Below are positions 40,934-51,738 of a stretch of 59,246 bases of DNA, piece by piece. The translations under genes and the position numbers were made by a program. Under the pieces are notes generated by a model. That model worked only from the letters and a program-made list of their open reading frames with translations, had not been told where the DNA came from and did no database searches. This DNA is from Bacillus solimangrovi. GTDB lineage: Bacteria; Bacillota; Bacilli; Bacillales; Bacillaceae_N. The stretch is from NCBI RefSeq assembly GCF_001742425.1, contig NZ_MJEH01000016.1:1-59246 (forward strand), in the 5' to 3' direction. How positions within the stretch are numbered: the first letter of the stretch is position 1; each line of letters starts with the position of its first letter.

Positions 40934-42829
40934 TTGAAAGCAACTCTGCCAACTTCTTTTGACCGATTTTTGTTTCATAAAGGTCGTCTTTTTCAAAGCT
41001 ACCATACATTTGGCGCACATATTTGTGTTGAAAATGAATTGTCAGGAGTGAGGTTTACTTTATGGGCACCTCACGCTAGACAAGTTTCTGTAATTGGTGA
41101 CTTTAACGATTGGAATAGTAGTGGATTTGAATTAAAAAAAATGAATGAAGAAGGAATCTGGACGAATTTTTTCCCCGAACTGGCGGAACTAGATTGTTAT
41201 AAATATGAAATTCTAACATCAAATGGATCAATCTTGCATAAGAGTGATCCATATGCTTTTTATTCAGAAATACGACCGAATACTGCTTCAATTATTTATG
41301 ATTTGAAAGGTTACGATTGGAAGGACAATCATTGGTTAGCGAAGAGACAATTTAATAAAAAGAAACAGAAACCTATGTTTATTTATGAAGTGCATCTTGG
41401 TACATGGAAGAAAAAACCAGACGGTTCTTTTTATACGTATAAAGAACTTGCTGATGAATTAGTTAATTATGTGAAAGAACATGGCTTCACTCATATTGAA
41501 TTACTGCCGATCTATGAACATCCTTTTGATCGTTCATGGGGATATCAAGGAACTGGTTATTATTCAGTGACTAGCCGATATGGAACACCGCATGATTTTA
41601 TGGCATTCGTTGATAAATGCCACCAAGAAGGAATAGGAGTTATTCTTGATTGGGTACCAGGACACTTTTGCAAAGATGCACATGGGTTATTTTTGTTTGA
41701 TGGGGAGCCCTTATATGAATATGAAAATGGTTACGTACGTGAAAACGATGTGTGGGGAACAGCTAACTTTGATCTAGGAAAGAGTGAGGTTCAAAGTTTT
41801 TTAATTTCCAATGCTGTGTTTTGGATGGACTATTTTCATATTGACGGTTTTAGGGTTGATGCAGTTGCTAACATGTTGTTTTGGGATATGCATGGAGATG
41901 GAAACATTTATCCAAATGAATATGCAGTTGAATTTCTTCAGAATTTGAATCAAACGATTAAACATTTTGATGAAAGTGTGCTAGTCATAGCAGAAGATTC
42001 AACAGATTGGTCTAATGTAACAAAGCCAATAAATGAAGGAGGACTTGGCTTCACGCATAAGTGGAATATGGGATGGATGAATGATGTCCTAGAATATATG
42101 CAAAAAGAAAGTGATGAACGAGACAAGTGGCATCATTTAATGACTTTTTCCATGATCTACGCGTATTCAGAAAAGTTTATATTACCTTTTTCACATGATG
42201 AGGTTGTACATGGGAAAAGATCTTTGCTAAATAAAATGCCAGGTAGTTATGAAGAGAAGTTTGCTCAACTAAGGCTTTTATTAGGTTTTATGACTGCGCA
42301 CCCTGGTGAAAAGCTATTATTCATGGGAAGTGAATTTGGGCAATTTGATGAGTGGAAAGACTTGGACGATTTAGATTGGAAATTGCTCAATTATGGTATG
42401 CATAGTGCTATGCATGAATATAGTAAAGCGGTGCTAGAATTATATCGAAATGAACCAGCGTTTTGGGAGTGTGATGATATACAGGATGGCTTTGAGTGGA
42501 TCGAACCGAATAATGCACACCAAAAAATTCTCCTCTTTATTAGAAAGGGGAAAGTTGATGACGATTCTCTAATTGTTATCTGTAATTTCAGTTCACAACA
42601 ATACGATAATTACAAAATTGGAGTGCCTATTGACGGAACATATTGTGAATTATTTTCAAGTGATATCGACATATATGGCGGTTCTGGAATGAGAAATAAA
42701 CGATACATAAGTAGTCATTCTACACCATATCATAGGCAGCCTTATCAGTTAGAAATATGTATCCCACCGTATGCTTTTGTAGTATTTAAGAGAATAAGAA
42801 GGGAGCGTCATAATGCGTATGCACAATAA
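40934..42829 (+). CDS. glgB: 1,4-alpha-glucan branching enzyme
   Basis: This 631-residue GH13 enzyme forms alpha-1,6 branches in glycogen. The N-terminal CBM48 ([20 protein letters not shown], about 35-120) precedes a catalytic barrel. Catalytic residues are the Asp in DGFRVDAV, the Glu in VIAEDST and the Asp in [12 protein letters not shown] 40934 is the only good start, after GGTGAT about ten bases upstream. It heads the glgBCDAP operon, and its end overlaps glgC by 17 bases. Confidence 0.94.
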   Translation: MKATLPTSFDRFLFHKGRLFQSYHTFGAHICVENELSGVRFTLWAPHARQVSVIGDFNDWNSSGFELKKMNEEGIWTNFFPELAELDCYKYEILTSNGSILHKSDPYAFYSEIRPNTASIIYDLKGYDWKDNHWLAKRQFNKKKQKPMFIYEVHLGTWKKKPDGSFYTYKELADELVNYVKEHGFTHIELLPIYEHPFDRSWGYQGTGYYSVTSRYGTPHDFMAFVDKCHQEGIGVILDWVPGHFCKDAHGLFLFDGEPLYEYENGYVRENDVWGTANFDLGKSEVQSFLISNAVFWMDYFHIDGFRVDAVANMLFWDMHGDGNIYPNEYAVEFLQNLNQTIKHFDESVLVIAEDSTDWSNVTKPINEGGLGFTHKWNMGWMNDVLEYMQKESDERDKWHHLMTFSMIYAYSEKFILPFSHDEVVHGKRSLLNKMPGSYEEKFAQLRLLLGFMTAHPGEKLLFMGSEFGQFDEWKDLDDLDWKLLNYGMHSAMHEYSKAVLELYRNEPAFWECDDIQDGFEWIEPNNAHQKILLFIRKGKVDDDSLIVICNFSSQQYDNYKIGVPIDGTYCELFSSDIDIYGGSGMRNKRYISSHSTPYHRQPYQLEICIPPYAFVVFKRIRRERHNAYAQ

Positions 42830-43958
42830 AAAGTGTGTTGCTATGTTGTTAGCCGGAGGTCAGGGGAGTCGCTTGAGTCTACTAACAAGAAACATTGCAA
42901 AACCTGCAGTGCCATTTGGGGGAAAGTATCGAATTATTGATTTTCCACTCAGCAACTGTACGAATTCTAATATTGATACAGTCGGTGTGCTGACGCAATA
43001 TAAACCGTTAGTATTAAATGCTTACATTGGAATTGGTAGTGCATGGGATTTAGATCGGATAAATGGTGGAGTTACCGTATTACCACCTTATATGGAGCGT
43101 GACGGTGGGAGATGGTACAAAGGTACAGCAAATGCGATATTTCAAAATTTGAACTTTATTGAACAGTATCAACCAGAACATGTGTTAATCCTATCTGGCG
43201 ATCATATTTATAAAATGGATTATTCAACGATGCTTAATTACCATATTGATAAAGGAGCTGACTGTACGATTTCTGTTATAGAAGTTCCATGGGATGAGGC
43301 TAGTCGATTCGGTATTATGAATACAGATGACCAGATGAACGTGATCGAATTTGATGAAAAGCCAGCATTCCCGAAGAGTAATCTTGCGTCGATGGGAATT
43401 TACATATTTAAGTGGCCAGTTTTAAAGAAATATTTAGAGATGGATAATCGAAATACAGAATCTTCACATGATTTTGGTAAAGATGTTATTCCGTTGCTGT
43501 TAGAAGAGCAGTTACGATTAATTGCTTACCCATTTGAAGGATATTGGAAAGATGTTGGTACTGTTAAAAGTTTGTGGGAAGCAAATATGGACTTATTGGA
43601 TGAAGAGCCTGAATTGCAATTGAAGGATTATCAATGGAAAATATACTCTGTTAATCCAAATCAACCTCCTCAATATATTGCACCAGATGCAGATGTGAAA
43701 GAATCATTGGTTAATGAAGGGTGTTTTGTACAGGGTACGATCGAGCATTCTGTTTTATTTCCAGGGGTAACGGTTGGTGAAGGATCGGTTGTGAAGGATA
43801 CGATCATTATGCCTGGAGCTGAAATTGGTCGAAATTGTAGGGTGGAAAAAGCTATTGTAGCGGATGGAATGAAGGTAAAAGATGGTACAATCATTGCTCC
43901 TGAACAAGGGAAAGACCAAATTGTATTGGTTGCAGAAGAAGATATTATTCTGACGTGA
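42813..43958 (+). CDS. glgC: Glucose-1-phosphate adenylyltransferase, catalytic subunit
   Basis: This 381-residue nucleotidyltransferase makes ADP-glucose from ATP and glucose 1-phosphate, the committed step. The N-terminal loop [11 protein letters not shown] binds [18 protein letters not shown] and [10 protein letters not shown] are catalytic or substrate stretches, and the C-terminal third is a left-handed beta-helix ([16 protein letters not shown]). Its GGXGXRL motif is intact, in contrast to GlgD. AAGGGAGCG precedes the ATG. Confidence 0.94.
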   Translation: MRMHNKKCVAMLLAGGQGSRLSLLTRNIAKPAVPFGGKYRIIDFPLSNCTNSNIDTVGVLTQYKPLVLNAYIGIGSAWDLDRINGGVTVLPPYMERDGGRWYKGTANAIFQNLNFIEQYQPEHVLILSGDHIYKMDYSTMLNYHIDKGADCTISVIEVPWDEASRFGIMNTDDQMNVIEFDEKPAFPKSNLASMGIYIFKWPVLKKYLEMDNRNTESSHDFGKDVIPLLLEEQLRLIAYPFEGYWKDVGTVKSLWEANMDLLDEEPELQLKDYQWKIYSVNPNQPPQYIAPDADVKESLVNEGCFVQGTIEHSVLFPGVTVGEGSVVKDTIIMPGAEIGRNCRVEKAIVADGMKVKDGTIIAPEQGKDQIVLVAEEDIILT

Positions 43959-44276
43959 TTTAAGATAAATCTCAATTCTCCATCAGAGATGGATATTATC
44001 TTTGGTGGGGAATTTAGTTAATCGGAAATTATTAATATGATGAGGTTCTGTACTTCATTGAGTTAATTCAGCTTATAGTGTGAGTATTTGTTAATACACT
44101 TTAAAATAATACTTCTGTTAGTCGTTTTTCTTATGTTCTTTATAACATAAAGTACTCGCTAGTAAGTTCCTCTATTTAAACATTGCCGAGTCTTCTAAGT
44201 TTTGAAATAGAGGTCTTAATGTTTCGTAACATGTGGTGAAAAATGTATTTAATAATCCAGAAGAGGAGTGGGTTGA
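43959..44276. other. Spacer between glgC and glgD with a hairpin
   Basis: There is no ORF. A 12-bp stem with wobble pairs (AATTCTCCATCA at 43974 and TGGTGGGGAATT at 44003) lies 16 bases after glgC. No T tract follows, so complete termination is unlikely. The rest is AT-rich. The other glg genes overlap or lie within 55 bases, so this 318-base gap is exceptional within the operon. Confidence 0.5.
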
Positions 44277-45296
44277 GTGCGAAAAACAACACTTGCTGTA
44301 ATCGATGCAATGACAGAAATGCAAGCGATGAATGAATTAACGGAGAATCGTTCACTTGCTGCAGTGCCATTTGGTGGGCGTTATCGTTTAATTGATTTTA
44401 TTTTATCTAATCTTGTCAATTCAGGTATTGAAAGTGTAGGTATCTTTACAAAAGATCGCTTTCGTTCATTAATGGACCATCTCGGATCAGGACGTGATTG
44501 GGATTTGAGTCGTAAACGGAAAGGATTATTTTTCTGTCCACCTACAAGAAAACAAGAGTACTACAACGGTTTTTTTGATTACCTAAACAATCACCTTGAT
44601 TATTTCAATAGAAGTGAACAAAAGTATGTAATTGTAGCTGCTAGTAATGTTATATGTAATCTAGACTTTGAAAGAGTACTGCGACAACATATTGCAATGA
44701 AAGCAGATATCACAGAAGTATGTTATAAAGGAACACCGTTGAATATATTCATAATAGAAAAATCACTATTATTAGATTGTATTAAGTCACATAGATATGA
44801 GTCAATTAAAAATATGCAAGAGTTCGTTATATTGTATGAGAGACGGTTAAATATCCATTCGTATGAGCATGATGGATATACAGCTATTATTGATTCAGTA
44901 CAAAGTTATTATAAGCATAGTATGTCGTTGTTACATCCAGAGATGTGGAAAAGTCTTTTTGTTGGATCAAACCCCATTTTCACTAAAGTAAAGGATGAAC
45001 CACCAACTCGATATCAAAAAGGGGCTATCGTAACAAATTCTCAAGTAGCAAACGGATGCCAAATTGAAGGAACCGTGGAAAATAGTATTATATTCCGTGC
45101 TGTACATATTGGAAAAGGAGCAGTAGTTAGAAATAGTATAATTATGCAAAAAAGTATAATAGAAGATGGCGCAATTGTTGATGGGGTTATTATTGACAAA
45201 GATGTTCGGATCGAAGCATCTGCACGTATTCAAGGTCAAATAGGAAATCCTTTTGTCATTCCAAAGGGAGAAGTGCAAGGAGAGTTGATGAGATAG
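44277..45296 (+). CDS. glgD: Glucose-1-phosphate adenylyltransferase, GlgD subunit
   Basis: This 339-residue GlgC paralogue keeps the fold ([14 protein letters not shown] and a C-terminal beta-helix with [13 protein letters not shown]). However, the ATP loop of GlgC is replaced by [14 protein letters not shown], and the SGDHIY stretch by [11 protein letters not shown]. In Bacillus the GlgC/GlgD heteromer is more active than GlgC alone; GlgD itself is little or not active. GTG 44277 follows AGAGGAG. Its end overlaps glgA by one base. Confidence 0.92.
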   Translation: MRKTTLAVIDAMTEMQAMNELTENRSLAAVPFGGRYRLIDFILSNLVNSGIESVGIFTKDRFRSLMDHLGSGRDWDLSRKRKGLFFCPPTRKQEYYNGFFDYLNNHLDYFNRSEQKYVIVAASNVICNLDFERVLRQHIAMKADITEVCYKGTPLNIFIIEKSLLLDCIKSHRYESIKNMQEFVILYERRLNIHSYEHDGYTAIIDSVQSYYKHSMSLLHPEMWKSLFVGSNPIFTKVKDEPPTRYQKGAIVTNSQVANGCQIEGTVENSIIFRAVHIGKGAVVRNSIIMQKSIIEDGAIVDGVIIDKDVRIEASARIQGQIGNPFVIPKGEVQGELMR

Positions 45297-46726
45297 TGAA
45301 TATATTATTCGTCGTTTCTGAATGTGTGCCATTTATTAAGTCAGGTGGTTTAGCCGATGTAGCTGGTGCACTTCCGAAACAGCTTAAGAGACTAGGGCAT
45401 GATGTAAGAGTAATTCTTCCGAAATATGAGTTAATACCTTCAGAATATAAGAATCGTATGGAATTTATGTCTGAATTTTCTGTTCAAGTAGGGTGGAGAA
45501 AGCAATATGGAGGACTTATGAAGCTTGAGCATGAAGGGATTACTTATTATTTTATAGACAATGAATATTACTTTAAACGTTCATCACTATATGGTGATTA
45601 TGATGATGGTGAAAGGTTTGCGTACTTTTCACATGCTGTCATCAAAGCAATACCATACTTAGAATTTAATGTGGAGATACTGCATTGTCATGATTGGCAT
45701 ACTGCAATAGTAAATTATTTACTAAACAATCAAAATCATGAACATCCTAGTTATGAAAGCATTCGAACAGTTTTTACCATTCATAATTTGCAATTTCAAG
45801 GGGTATTTTCAAAGGAAATGCTTAACGAACTATTAAACTTAGATGAATTTCATTTTACAGAGGAGAATCTGGAGCATTATGGTCAGATAAACTTCATGAA
45901 AGGTGGGATTAAGGCATCAGATCTGATTACGACAGTTAGCCCAACTTATCGGAATGAGATTCAAATCCCTTATTATGGGGAAGGTCTGGATGGTTTCTTA
46001 CGAGCTTATCAATATAAGTTAAAAGGCATTGTTAATGGGATTGATGCTGATTTGTATAATCCTAATGATGATGCGTCGATAACACAAACTTATTCAAGTG
46101 AGACGATTGACCAAAAGGTCGTCAATAAAATTTCACTACAGGGAGAAATGGGGTTGCCTCAGTCTGAAGAGGTACCAATGGTTGTTATGGTATCCCGGTT
46201 GACACAACAAAAAGGATTAGATCTTGTCGTTCGAATTTTTCATGAGATGATTCAAAATGATGTACAATTTGTACTGCTTGGTACAGGAGAGAAACGGTTT
46301 GAACATTTCTTTCAGCAAATGGAGGTTGAGTACCCTAATAAAGTTAAAACGTTAATTGGTTTTAATGAATCTTTGGCACATAAAATTTATGCTGCTGCAG
46401 ATTTGTTTCTTATGCCATCAAAGTTTGAACCGTGTGGATTAGGACAGTTAATTGCTTTGCGGTATGGGGCAATTCCAATTGTTAGAGAAACAGGCGGTCT
46501 CAATGACACTGTACAGTCATATGATGAGCATACAGGTAATGGGAATGGATTTAGTTTTATGAACTATAACGCACATGATTTATTATTCACGATTGAACGT
46601 GCTCTACAGTTTTATCGAAAAAAAGACATGTGGAAGCAAATTGTTACTCATGCAATGGAACAGGATTATAGTTGGGAAAAATCTGCGAAAGAATACGATG
46701 AATTATATAGAAACTTATTCGTTTGA
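45296..46726 (+). CDS. glgA: Glycogen synthase
   Basis: This 476-residue GT5 glucosyltransferase adds glucose from ADP-glucose to alpha-1,4-glucan. The N-terminal [14 protein letters not shown] (a KTGGL-type motif) binds ADP-glucose. The HCHDWHTA stretch, VSRLTQQKG and the catalytic Glu region [13 protein letters not shown] are all intact. GTG 45296 overlaps the glgD stop as TAGTG, implying translational coupling. Length is normal. Confidence 0.94.
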   Translation: MNILFVVSECVPFIKSGGLADVAGALPKQLKRLGHDVRVILPKYELIPSEYKNRMEFMSEFSVQVGWRKQYGGLMKLEHEGITYYFIDNEYYFKRSSLYGDYDDGERFAYFSHAVIKAIPYLEFNVEILHCHDWHTAIVNYLLNNQNHEHPSYESIRTVFTIHNLQFQGVFSKEMLNELLNLDEFHFTEENLEHYGQINFMKGGIKASDLITTVSPTYRNEIQIPYYGEGLDGFLRAYQYKLKGIVNGIDADLYNPNDDASITQTYSSETIDQKVVNKISLQGEMGLPQSEEVPMVVMVSRLTQQKGLDLVVRIFHEMIQNDVQFVLLGTGEKRFEHFFQQMEVEYPNKVKTLIGFNESLAHKIYAAADLFLMPSKFEPCGLGQLIALRYGAIPIVRETGGLNDTVQSYDEHTGNGNGFSFMNYNAHDLLFTIERALQFYRKKDMWKQIVTHAMEQDYSWEKSAKEYDELYRNLFV

Positions 46727-46780
46727 ATAATCATTAGCTCGTGTAAGCATGTAATAACAAAATAAGGGAGAGGAAGCCCG

Positions 46781-49186
46781 ATGTTTACAAGTAAAGAAAC
46801 GTTTAAAAAACGATTTTTGGATAAGTTTGAACGTGTTTACGGTAAGAGCTTTGAGGATTCCACGATACAAGAGCAATATGCTACTTTAGGTATGCTAGTT
46901 AGAGAATATGCCAGTCAAGATTGGATTCATACAAATGAACGTTATAGAGCTGAATCTCAAAAGCAAGTTTATTATTTTTCAATTGAATTTTTGTTAGGTA
47001 GATTATTAGGAACTAATCTTATGAATTTAGGGATTAGGGATGTATGTGAAGCAGGGTTGAAAGAATTGGGAATAAGCCTATCTCAAATAGAAGAACAAGA
47101 GATTGATGCTGGATTAGGAAATGGAGGATTAGGAAGACTGGCGGCATGCTTTCTTGATTCATTAGCTTCAATGGATTATCCAGGACATGGATGTGGAATT
47201 CGCTATAAACATGGATTATTTGAACAAAAGATCGTAAATGGTTATCAAGTAGAATTACCTGAACAATGGCTTAGGAACGGGAATGTATGGGAAGTTAGGA
47301 AGGCTGGGTTAGCAGTAGAAGTAAAATTTGGTGGACATGTTGAAGTATCAAATTCAAATGGAAAAATGAATTTTCACCATGTGAACGCTGAAACCGTATC
47401 TGCTGTACCTCATGATATGCCTGTAATTGGCTATGAAAATGAAACGGTTAATACGTTACGTTTGTGGAGTGCAGAACCATCGCCATATCGACCAGATCGT
47501 GATGTGATGAAATATAAGCAAGAGACAGAAGCGATTTCCGAGTTCTTGTATCCAGATGATACGAATGTAGAGGGGAAAATTCTTCGTTTAAAGCAGCAGT
47601 ATTTTCTCGTATCTGCAGGAATGCAAAGTATTCTTAATTCTTATTTGAAAACAGGCCAAGACATCCACGATTTCCACAATCATGTTGCGATTCATATTAA
47701 CGATACACATCCAGTTCTTGCAATTCCAGAGTTTATGAGATTACTAATTGATGAAAGAAATTTAAGTTGGGAAGAGGCCTGGCATATCACGACAAATACG
47801 ATTTCTTACACAAATCACACCACATTATCAGAGGCACTAGAGCAGTGGCCAATTTCTATTTTTCAAAATTTATTACCTCGTATTTTTATGGTTGTAGAAG
47901 AGATTAATGAACGGTTTTGTATGAAGTTATGGAAGCAGTATCCTAACCAGTGGGAACGTATTGAGAATATGGCTATTATTGCACATGATATGGTGAAAAT
48001 GGCTCATTTAGCTATAGTAGGGAGTCATAGTGTTAACGGTGTAGCACAAATTCATACTGACATTTTAAAGAAAAGGGAAATGAAATTATTTTATGAATTC
48101 TATCCAGAGAAATTTAATAACAAAACAAATGGAATTACTCATAGACGTTGGTTGATGAAGGCAAATCCTCAATTAACTGATATCATTAACGATAGAATTG
48201 GAACAGAGTGGATACGAGAACCAAAACAGCTTGAACAACTAGAAAAATATGCTTGTGATCCAAATTTTCAAGATGCTGTCTATGAAGTGAAACAAGTAAA
48301 CAAGCATCACCTTGCAGAGAAGATAAGACAACATACTGGTATCGTAATTGATGAACAATCAATTTTTGATGTTCAAGTCAAACGTCTTCATGCATACAAA
48401 CGTCAACTATTAAATATTTTGCATATCATGCATTTATATAATCGATTGAGTTATGAGCCAAATTTTACAATAACACCGAGAACGTTCATTTTTGGTGCAA
48501 AAGCATCACCAGGATATTATTATGCAAAAAAAATAATTAAATTAATTAATACACTAGCTGAAAAGGTTAATAATGATCCGAGGACAAAAGATTACTTAAA
48601 AGTAGTTTTCTTAGAAAATTATAGCGTTTCATTGGCTGAGGAGATTATTCCTGCTACAAATGTAAGTGAGCAAATCTCTACCGCAAGTAAAGAAGCTTCA
48701 GGGACAGGAAATATGAAATTCATGATGAATGGTGCAATTACAATTGGAACGATGGATGGTGCGAATGTAGAAATTCATGAGCTTGTTGGTGATGATAATA
48801 TGTTCACATTCGGCTTATCTGCACAAGAAGTACTGGCTTATCAACAGCGTGGTGGGTATAATTCGTTTGAATATTACCACCATGACAAGCGAATTCATCA
48901 AGTGTTGGAACAATTGATGAATGGATTCTTTTCTGTTACAGATAGCGAATTTGAGCATATTTATGATTCATTGCTTATTCAAAATGATGAATATTATGTT
49001 TTACGTGATTTTGCTAGTTACTCTGATGCACAGATGAAATTAAGTAAAATGTATGAAAATAGGAGTAAATGGTCTCAGATGTCTATTATGAATATCGCAA
49101 AGTCGGGCGTATTTTCGAGTGATAGGACGATCCGAGAATATGCGGAGAATATATGGGGGGTTACTTCTTCTGCTTATGTACGTTAG
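46781..49186 (+). CDS. glgP: Glycogen phosphorylase
   Basis: This 801-residue GT35 enzyme releases glucose 1-phosphate from glycogen chain ends. The glucan-binding start DAGLGNGGLGRLAACFLDS, the HINDTHP stretch, VKRLHAYKRQLLN and the PLP site EASGTGNMKF, with the Schiff-base Lys, are all present. AGGGAGAGGA precedes the ATG. It is the last gene of glgBCDAP, so synthesis and breakdown enzymes are made together. No allosteric N-terminal extension of the eukaryotic kind is seen. Confidence 0.94.
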   Translation: MFTSKETFKKRFLDKFERVYGKSFEDSTIQEQYATLGMLVREYASQDWIHTNERYRAESQKQVYYFSIEFLLGRLLGTNLMNLGIRDVCEAGLKELGISLSQIEEQEIDAGLGNGGLGRLAACFLDSLASMDYPGHGCGIRYKHGLFEQKIVNGYQVELPEQWLRNGNVWEVRKAGLAVEVKFGGHVEVSNSNGKMNFHHVNAETVSAVPHDMPVIGYENETVNTLRLWSAEPSPYRPDRDVMKYKQETEAISEFLYPDDTNVEGKILRLKQQYFLVSAGMQSILNSYLKTGQDIHDFHNHVAIHINDTHPVLAIPEFMRLLIDERNLSWEEAWHITTNTISYTNHTTLSEALEQWPISIFQNLLPRIFMVVEEINERFCMKLWKQYPNQWERIENMAIIAHDMVKMAHLAIVGSHSVNGVAQIHTDILKKREMKLFYEFYPEKFNNKTNGITHRRWLMKANPQLTDIINDRIGTEWIREPKQLEQLEKYACDPNFQDAVYEVKQVNKHHLAEKIRQHTGIVIDEQSIFDVQVKRLHAYKRQLLNILHIMHLYNRLSYEPNFTITPRTFIFGAKASPGYYYAKKIIKLINTLAEKVNNDPRTKDYLKVVFLENYSVSLAEEIIPATNVSEQISTASKEASGTGNMKFMMNGAITIGTMDGANVEIHELVGDDNMFTFGLSAQEVLAYQQRGGYNSFEYYHHDKRIHQVLEQLMNGFFSVTDSEFEHIYDSLLIQNDEYYVLRDFASYSDAQMKLSKMYENRSKWSQMSIMNIAKSGVFSSDRTIREYAENIWGVTSSAYVR

Positions 49187-49200
49187 TCCAAGGATGTGGA

Positions 49201-49267
49201 AACTGACGCGAACATTGCTCCTGTTAGATCTGTATACAGTCATTGATTATAAAATTTCGCGTCAGTT
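49201..49267. repeat. Foldback element with 12-bp inverted repeats after glgP
   Basis: AACTGACGCGAA at 49201-49212 and its perfect complement at 49256-49267 enclose 43 bases with a central palindrome CTGTATACAG. There is no T tract. It lies between the convergent glgP and yteA ends and may act as an unusual terminator or RNA end. Confidence 0.7.
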
Positions 49268-49299
49268 AAATCCTTAATCTTTAGATGGATTGTTTTCAA

Positions 49300-50037
49300 T
49301 TATTTAGGGTTTTCATCGATAATTGACTCAGCTAGATCATTTAACCGCTCATTATTTTCGTCTAACATACTTTCATATCGCTCATGTGCTGCATTTGGAT
49401 ATACATGATGACCACTGCCGTCAAGATCACTTCCAACAAATTGTTCAAATAGTTCAACACCATCAGTAAGTTCATCTTCATCAATTGTCATATCGTTGTA
49501 ATCAACAATTGCATTATCTGAGAAGTCGGATGGAGTTTCTGATGTTCCATAGTGTTGTAAGATTTGAAATGTGTCTTCACCATCAAAAAAATTTGTTTGA
49601 TCTTCTTTATTAAATGAGTGAAATGGTGTACTGCGAACAGTTTCTTCAATTGGGCGATCGTTTGAAAGCTTTCTTTCTTCTGTATGCTCTATGCAACGAA
49701 GAGTAGTTGGAATTGTTTCAAGTCTTTCGTATGGGATGGGTTTATGACAGATCTCACATTTCCCGTAGGAACCGTCCTGCATTTTTTGTAATGCGTTTGC
49801 AATTTCTTTTTTTTCCTGTTCAATATGGTCGTTTAAGGCAATGTCCTTTTCTCTTTCAAATAATTCTGTGCCTGTATCTGCTGGATGGTTATCGTAGTTT
49901 GAAAGCTCACCTACTGATTGTTGAGCGTGAGCCCATTCATTTCCAAAATGGTCGTTCTCTCGTAAGTGAATATTGATTTGGTTGAGTCGTTCTTGTAAAA
50001 TTTGCTGGAGCTTTTGTTTTTGTTGTGTAGTCAGCAT
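49300..50037 (-). CDS. yteA: YteA-family DksA/TraR-type zinc-finger protein
   Basis: ATG 50037 is preferred, because the AAAGGAG site lies at 50046-50052 inside the longer frame from 50055. The 245-residue protein has an N-terminal coiled coil (residues 4-90, with DTGTELFEREKDIAL), then a zinc finger CEICHKPIPYERLETIP...RCIEH (about 96-118) of C-x2-C...C-x2-H form, then an acidic tail. It resembles YteA of Bacillus subtilis, associated with sporulation-stage expression. Its RNA polymerase effect is not established. The location between glgP and the men genes matches the Bacillus subtilis gene order as I recall it. Confidence 0.85.
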   Translation of the reverse strand: MLTTQQKQKLQQILQERLNQINIHLRENDHFGNEWAHAQQSVGELSNYDNHPADTGTELFEREKDIALNDHIEQEKKEIANALQKMQDGSYGKCEICHKPIPYERLETIPTTLRCIEHTEERKLSNDRPIEETVRSTPFHSFNKEDQTNFFDGEDTFQILQHYGTSETPSDFSDNAIVDYNDMTIDEDELTDGVELFEQFVGSDLDGSGHHVYPNAAHERYESMLDENNERLNDLAESIIDENPK

Positions 50038-50140
50038 TGGGTATACTCCTTTCATTTCAACTAGTCTTTCTCCTTATTATGAGCAACCTTTAGCAGAACA
50101 TCCTTCTTTATCTTTCAGTGAGAGGAAACAAATTCTTAAA

Positions 50141-50171
50141 AATAAAAAAACATGGCTTTATGCCATGTTTT
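50141..50171 (-). terminator. Intrinsic terminator of menA
   Basis: AAAACATGGC pairs with GCCATGTTTT. On the minus strand it is followed by a seven-T run. The stem begins inside the menA stop codon. Confidence 0.85.
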
Positions 50172-51123
50172 ATAAAATATAGCTTAACAATAAACCAAGT
50201 GCTAATAAGAATCCAAAAATGGTATTCGTTTGAGCTGTTGCGACCATAGCAGGCATCATTTGGATTGGAATTTTCTTTCCTTTAAACCCTTTCGATGCTT
50301 TAACCGCTTTTGGAATACTTAAGAAAACAATTAATGCCCACGCTGAGAACATACCCATAAACACGAGTGAAATCATCCACAGGTAAGAAATTGCAAACAT
50401 ACTTGATAATAAGAGGACTGCTTTATCATGACCTAGTAAGATGGCGATCGTTTTTCGTCCGTTTTCTTTGTCACCATCAAGGTCACGAATATTATTGGCT
50501 AGTAAAATTGCGCCAACTAATATGGATATGGGAACAGATACGACGATACTTTCAGTTGTAATTGTTCCAGTTTGAATATAATAAGAGAGTAAGATGATTA
50601 TTAATCCCATAAATAGTCCAGCTACAAGTTCACCAAAAGGTGTATAAGCGATAGGGTAAGGTCCTCCTGTATAGAGATAACCTGCTATCATGCAAATTGT
50701 TCCAATTAGTGCAATCCACCAACTGCTATTCATACAAATGTATACGCCTAACAATGTAGCAATACCAAAGAAAGAAAATGCAAGGTTCAGTACGGTTTTT
50801 GGTGCAACGCCTTCACGAACGATCGCTCCACCTATGCCCACAGAATTCTCATTATCTAACCCACGTTTAAAATCGTAATATTCGTTAAACATATTTGTTG
50901 CAGCTTGAATTAAAATACTAGCAGTGAGCATTGCTACAAATAGTAACACGTTAAAAACTCCATCTTGCAAAGCGAGAACTGAACCGATTGCCACTGGTAC
51001 AAATGCTGCAGTTAATGTGTGTGGACGAAGTAGATGCCACCATACTTTCCAACTTTTTTTCTGAATATGATATGAATGTGATGTGATCGGTTGTTTATTT
51101 TTCTCAATTTGTCCTTGCATCAT
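50170..51123 (-). CDS. menA: 1,4-dihydroxy-2-naphthoate polyprenyltransferase
   Basis: This 317-residue UbiA-family membrane enzyme joins a polyprenyl chain to DHNA to give demethylmenaquinone. The two Asp-rich motifs that bind diphosphate and Mg2+ are NMFNEYYDFKRGLDN and NNIRDLDGDKENGRKT. Eight or nine membrane helices are predicted. GGAGAGGG precedes the start, where two ATG codons are adjacent (51123, 51120). It is divergent from menF, so the men genes may share the 600-base space between them. Confidence 0.93.
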   Translation of the reverse strand: MMQGQIEKNKQPITSHSYHIQKKSWKVWWHLLRPHTLTAAFVPVAIGSVLALQDGVFNVLLFVAMLTASILIQAATNMFNEYYDFKRGLDNENSVGIGGAIVREGVAPKTVLNLAFSFFGIATLLGVYICMNSSWWIALIGTICMIAGYLYTGGPYPIAYTPFGELVAGLFMGLIIILLSYYIQTGTITTESIVVSVPISILVGAILLANNIRDLDGDKENGRKTIAILLGHDKAVLLLSSMFAISYLWMISLVFMGMFSAWALIVFLSIPKAVKASKGFKGKKIPIQMMPAMVATAQTNTIFGFLLALGLLLSYIL

Positions 51124-51738
51124 GTCCCTCTCCCTTAAACTATTCTCCCTTTATCGTGCGTTAACTGATTCTATAAATCCTAAGTTATATTTGCAAAAAC
51201 TAAAACAGAACTTATGGGAAAAGTTAATGTCAACCTCTTGTTGTTAAAAACCCAATTTTTTTAGATTTTTTATAACAATTCACTATTGAGCATGGAGAAA
51301 TAATTATAAATAGAAGTGTTATTTTGTATGAGTTTGTTAAGAAAGGCTGAAAAAATAATATAAGCATATTTGCATCAACATGCCTTTCTCTTCTTCATGT
51401 TTCTACGCGTATGCGTTCCAGTCCTTGAGTTTGCATTTTCAATTTACTGGAAATTTTTTGTCCGTATTTTTGAACATAAACTATATGAACAAATAATTAA
51501 ATTGAGAAATTCGATTTTTGTTCACATTTAAGTTTAGGGAAACCCTCTTATACTGTCAATGGTTTTAATCATGTAAATTCTTTTTTGTAATATAAGGATA
51601 ATCATTCTATCAATTATGAAAATCCTTAAAATGTTTGGATTTGTAAAAACGTGATATGCTTATATTGACACTATAAGTCTTGCGTTGTATTTTAAAATAA
51701 GTTAACTATGTGCGAATTTGCCTATGGAGGGAGCAATC
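51124..51738. other. Divergent intergenic region between menA and menF
   Basis: There is no ORF with a ribosome binding site. The region is AT-rich. An 8-bp inverted repeat AGAAAGGC/GCCTTTCT (51340-51389) has a 34-base spacer. A promoter-like pair lies near 51665. The menA promoter should lie in the first 150 bases but is not evident. Confidence 0.45.
51665..51693 (+). promoter_or_regulatory. Possible promoter of the men operon
   Basis: TTGACA at 51665-51670 is a consensus -35. TATTTT at 51688-51693, 17 bases on, is an imperfect -10. The start would be near 51700, about 40 bases before menF. Confidence 0.5.

Noticed and set aside
43670-43975. 101-codon minus-strand ORF over the 3' end of glgC
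   Set aside because: It is an antisense shadow of the beta-helix repeat region with no ribosome binding site.
51340-51389. 8-bp inverted repeat between menA and menF as a terminator or operator
   Set aside because: The stem is short for a 34-base spacer and neither strand has a clean T tract. It may well be chance in AT-rich DNA.
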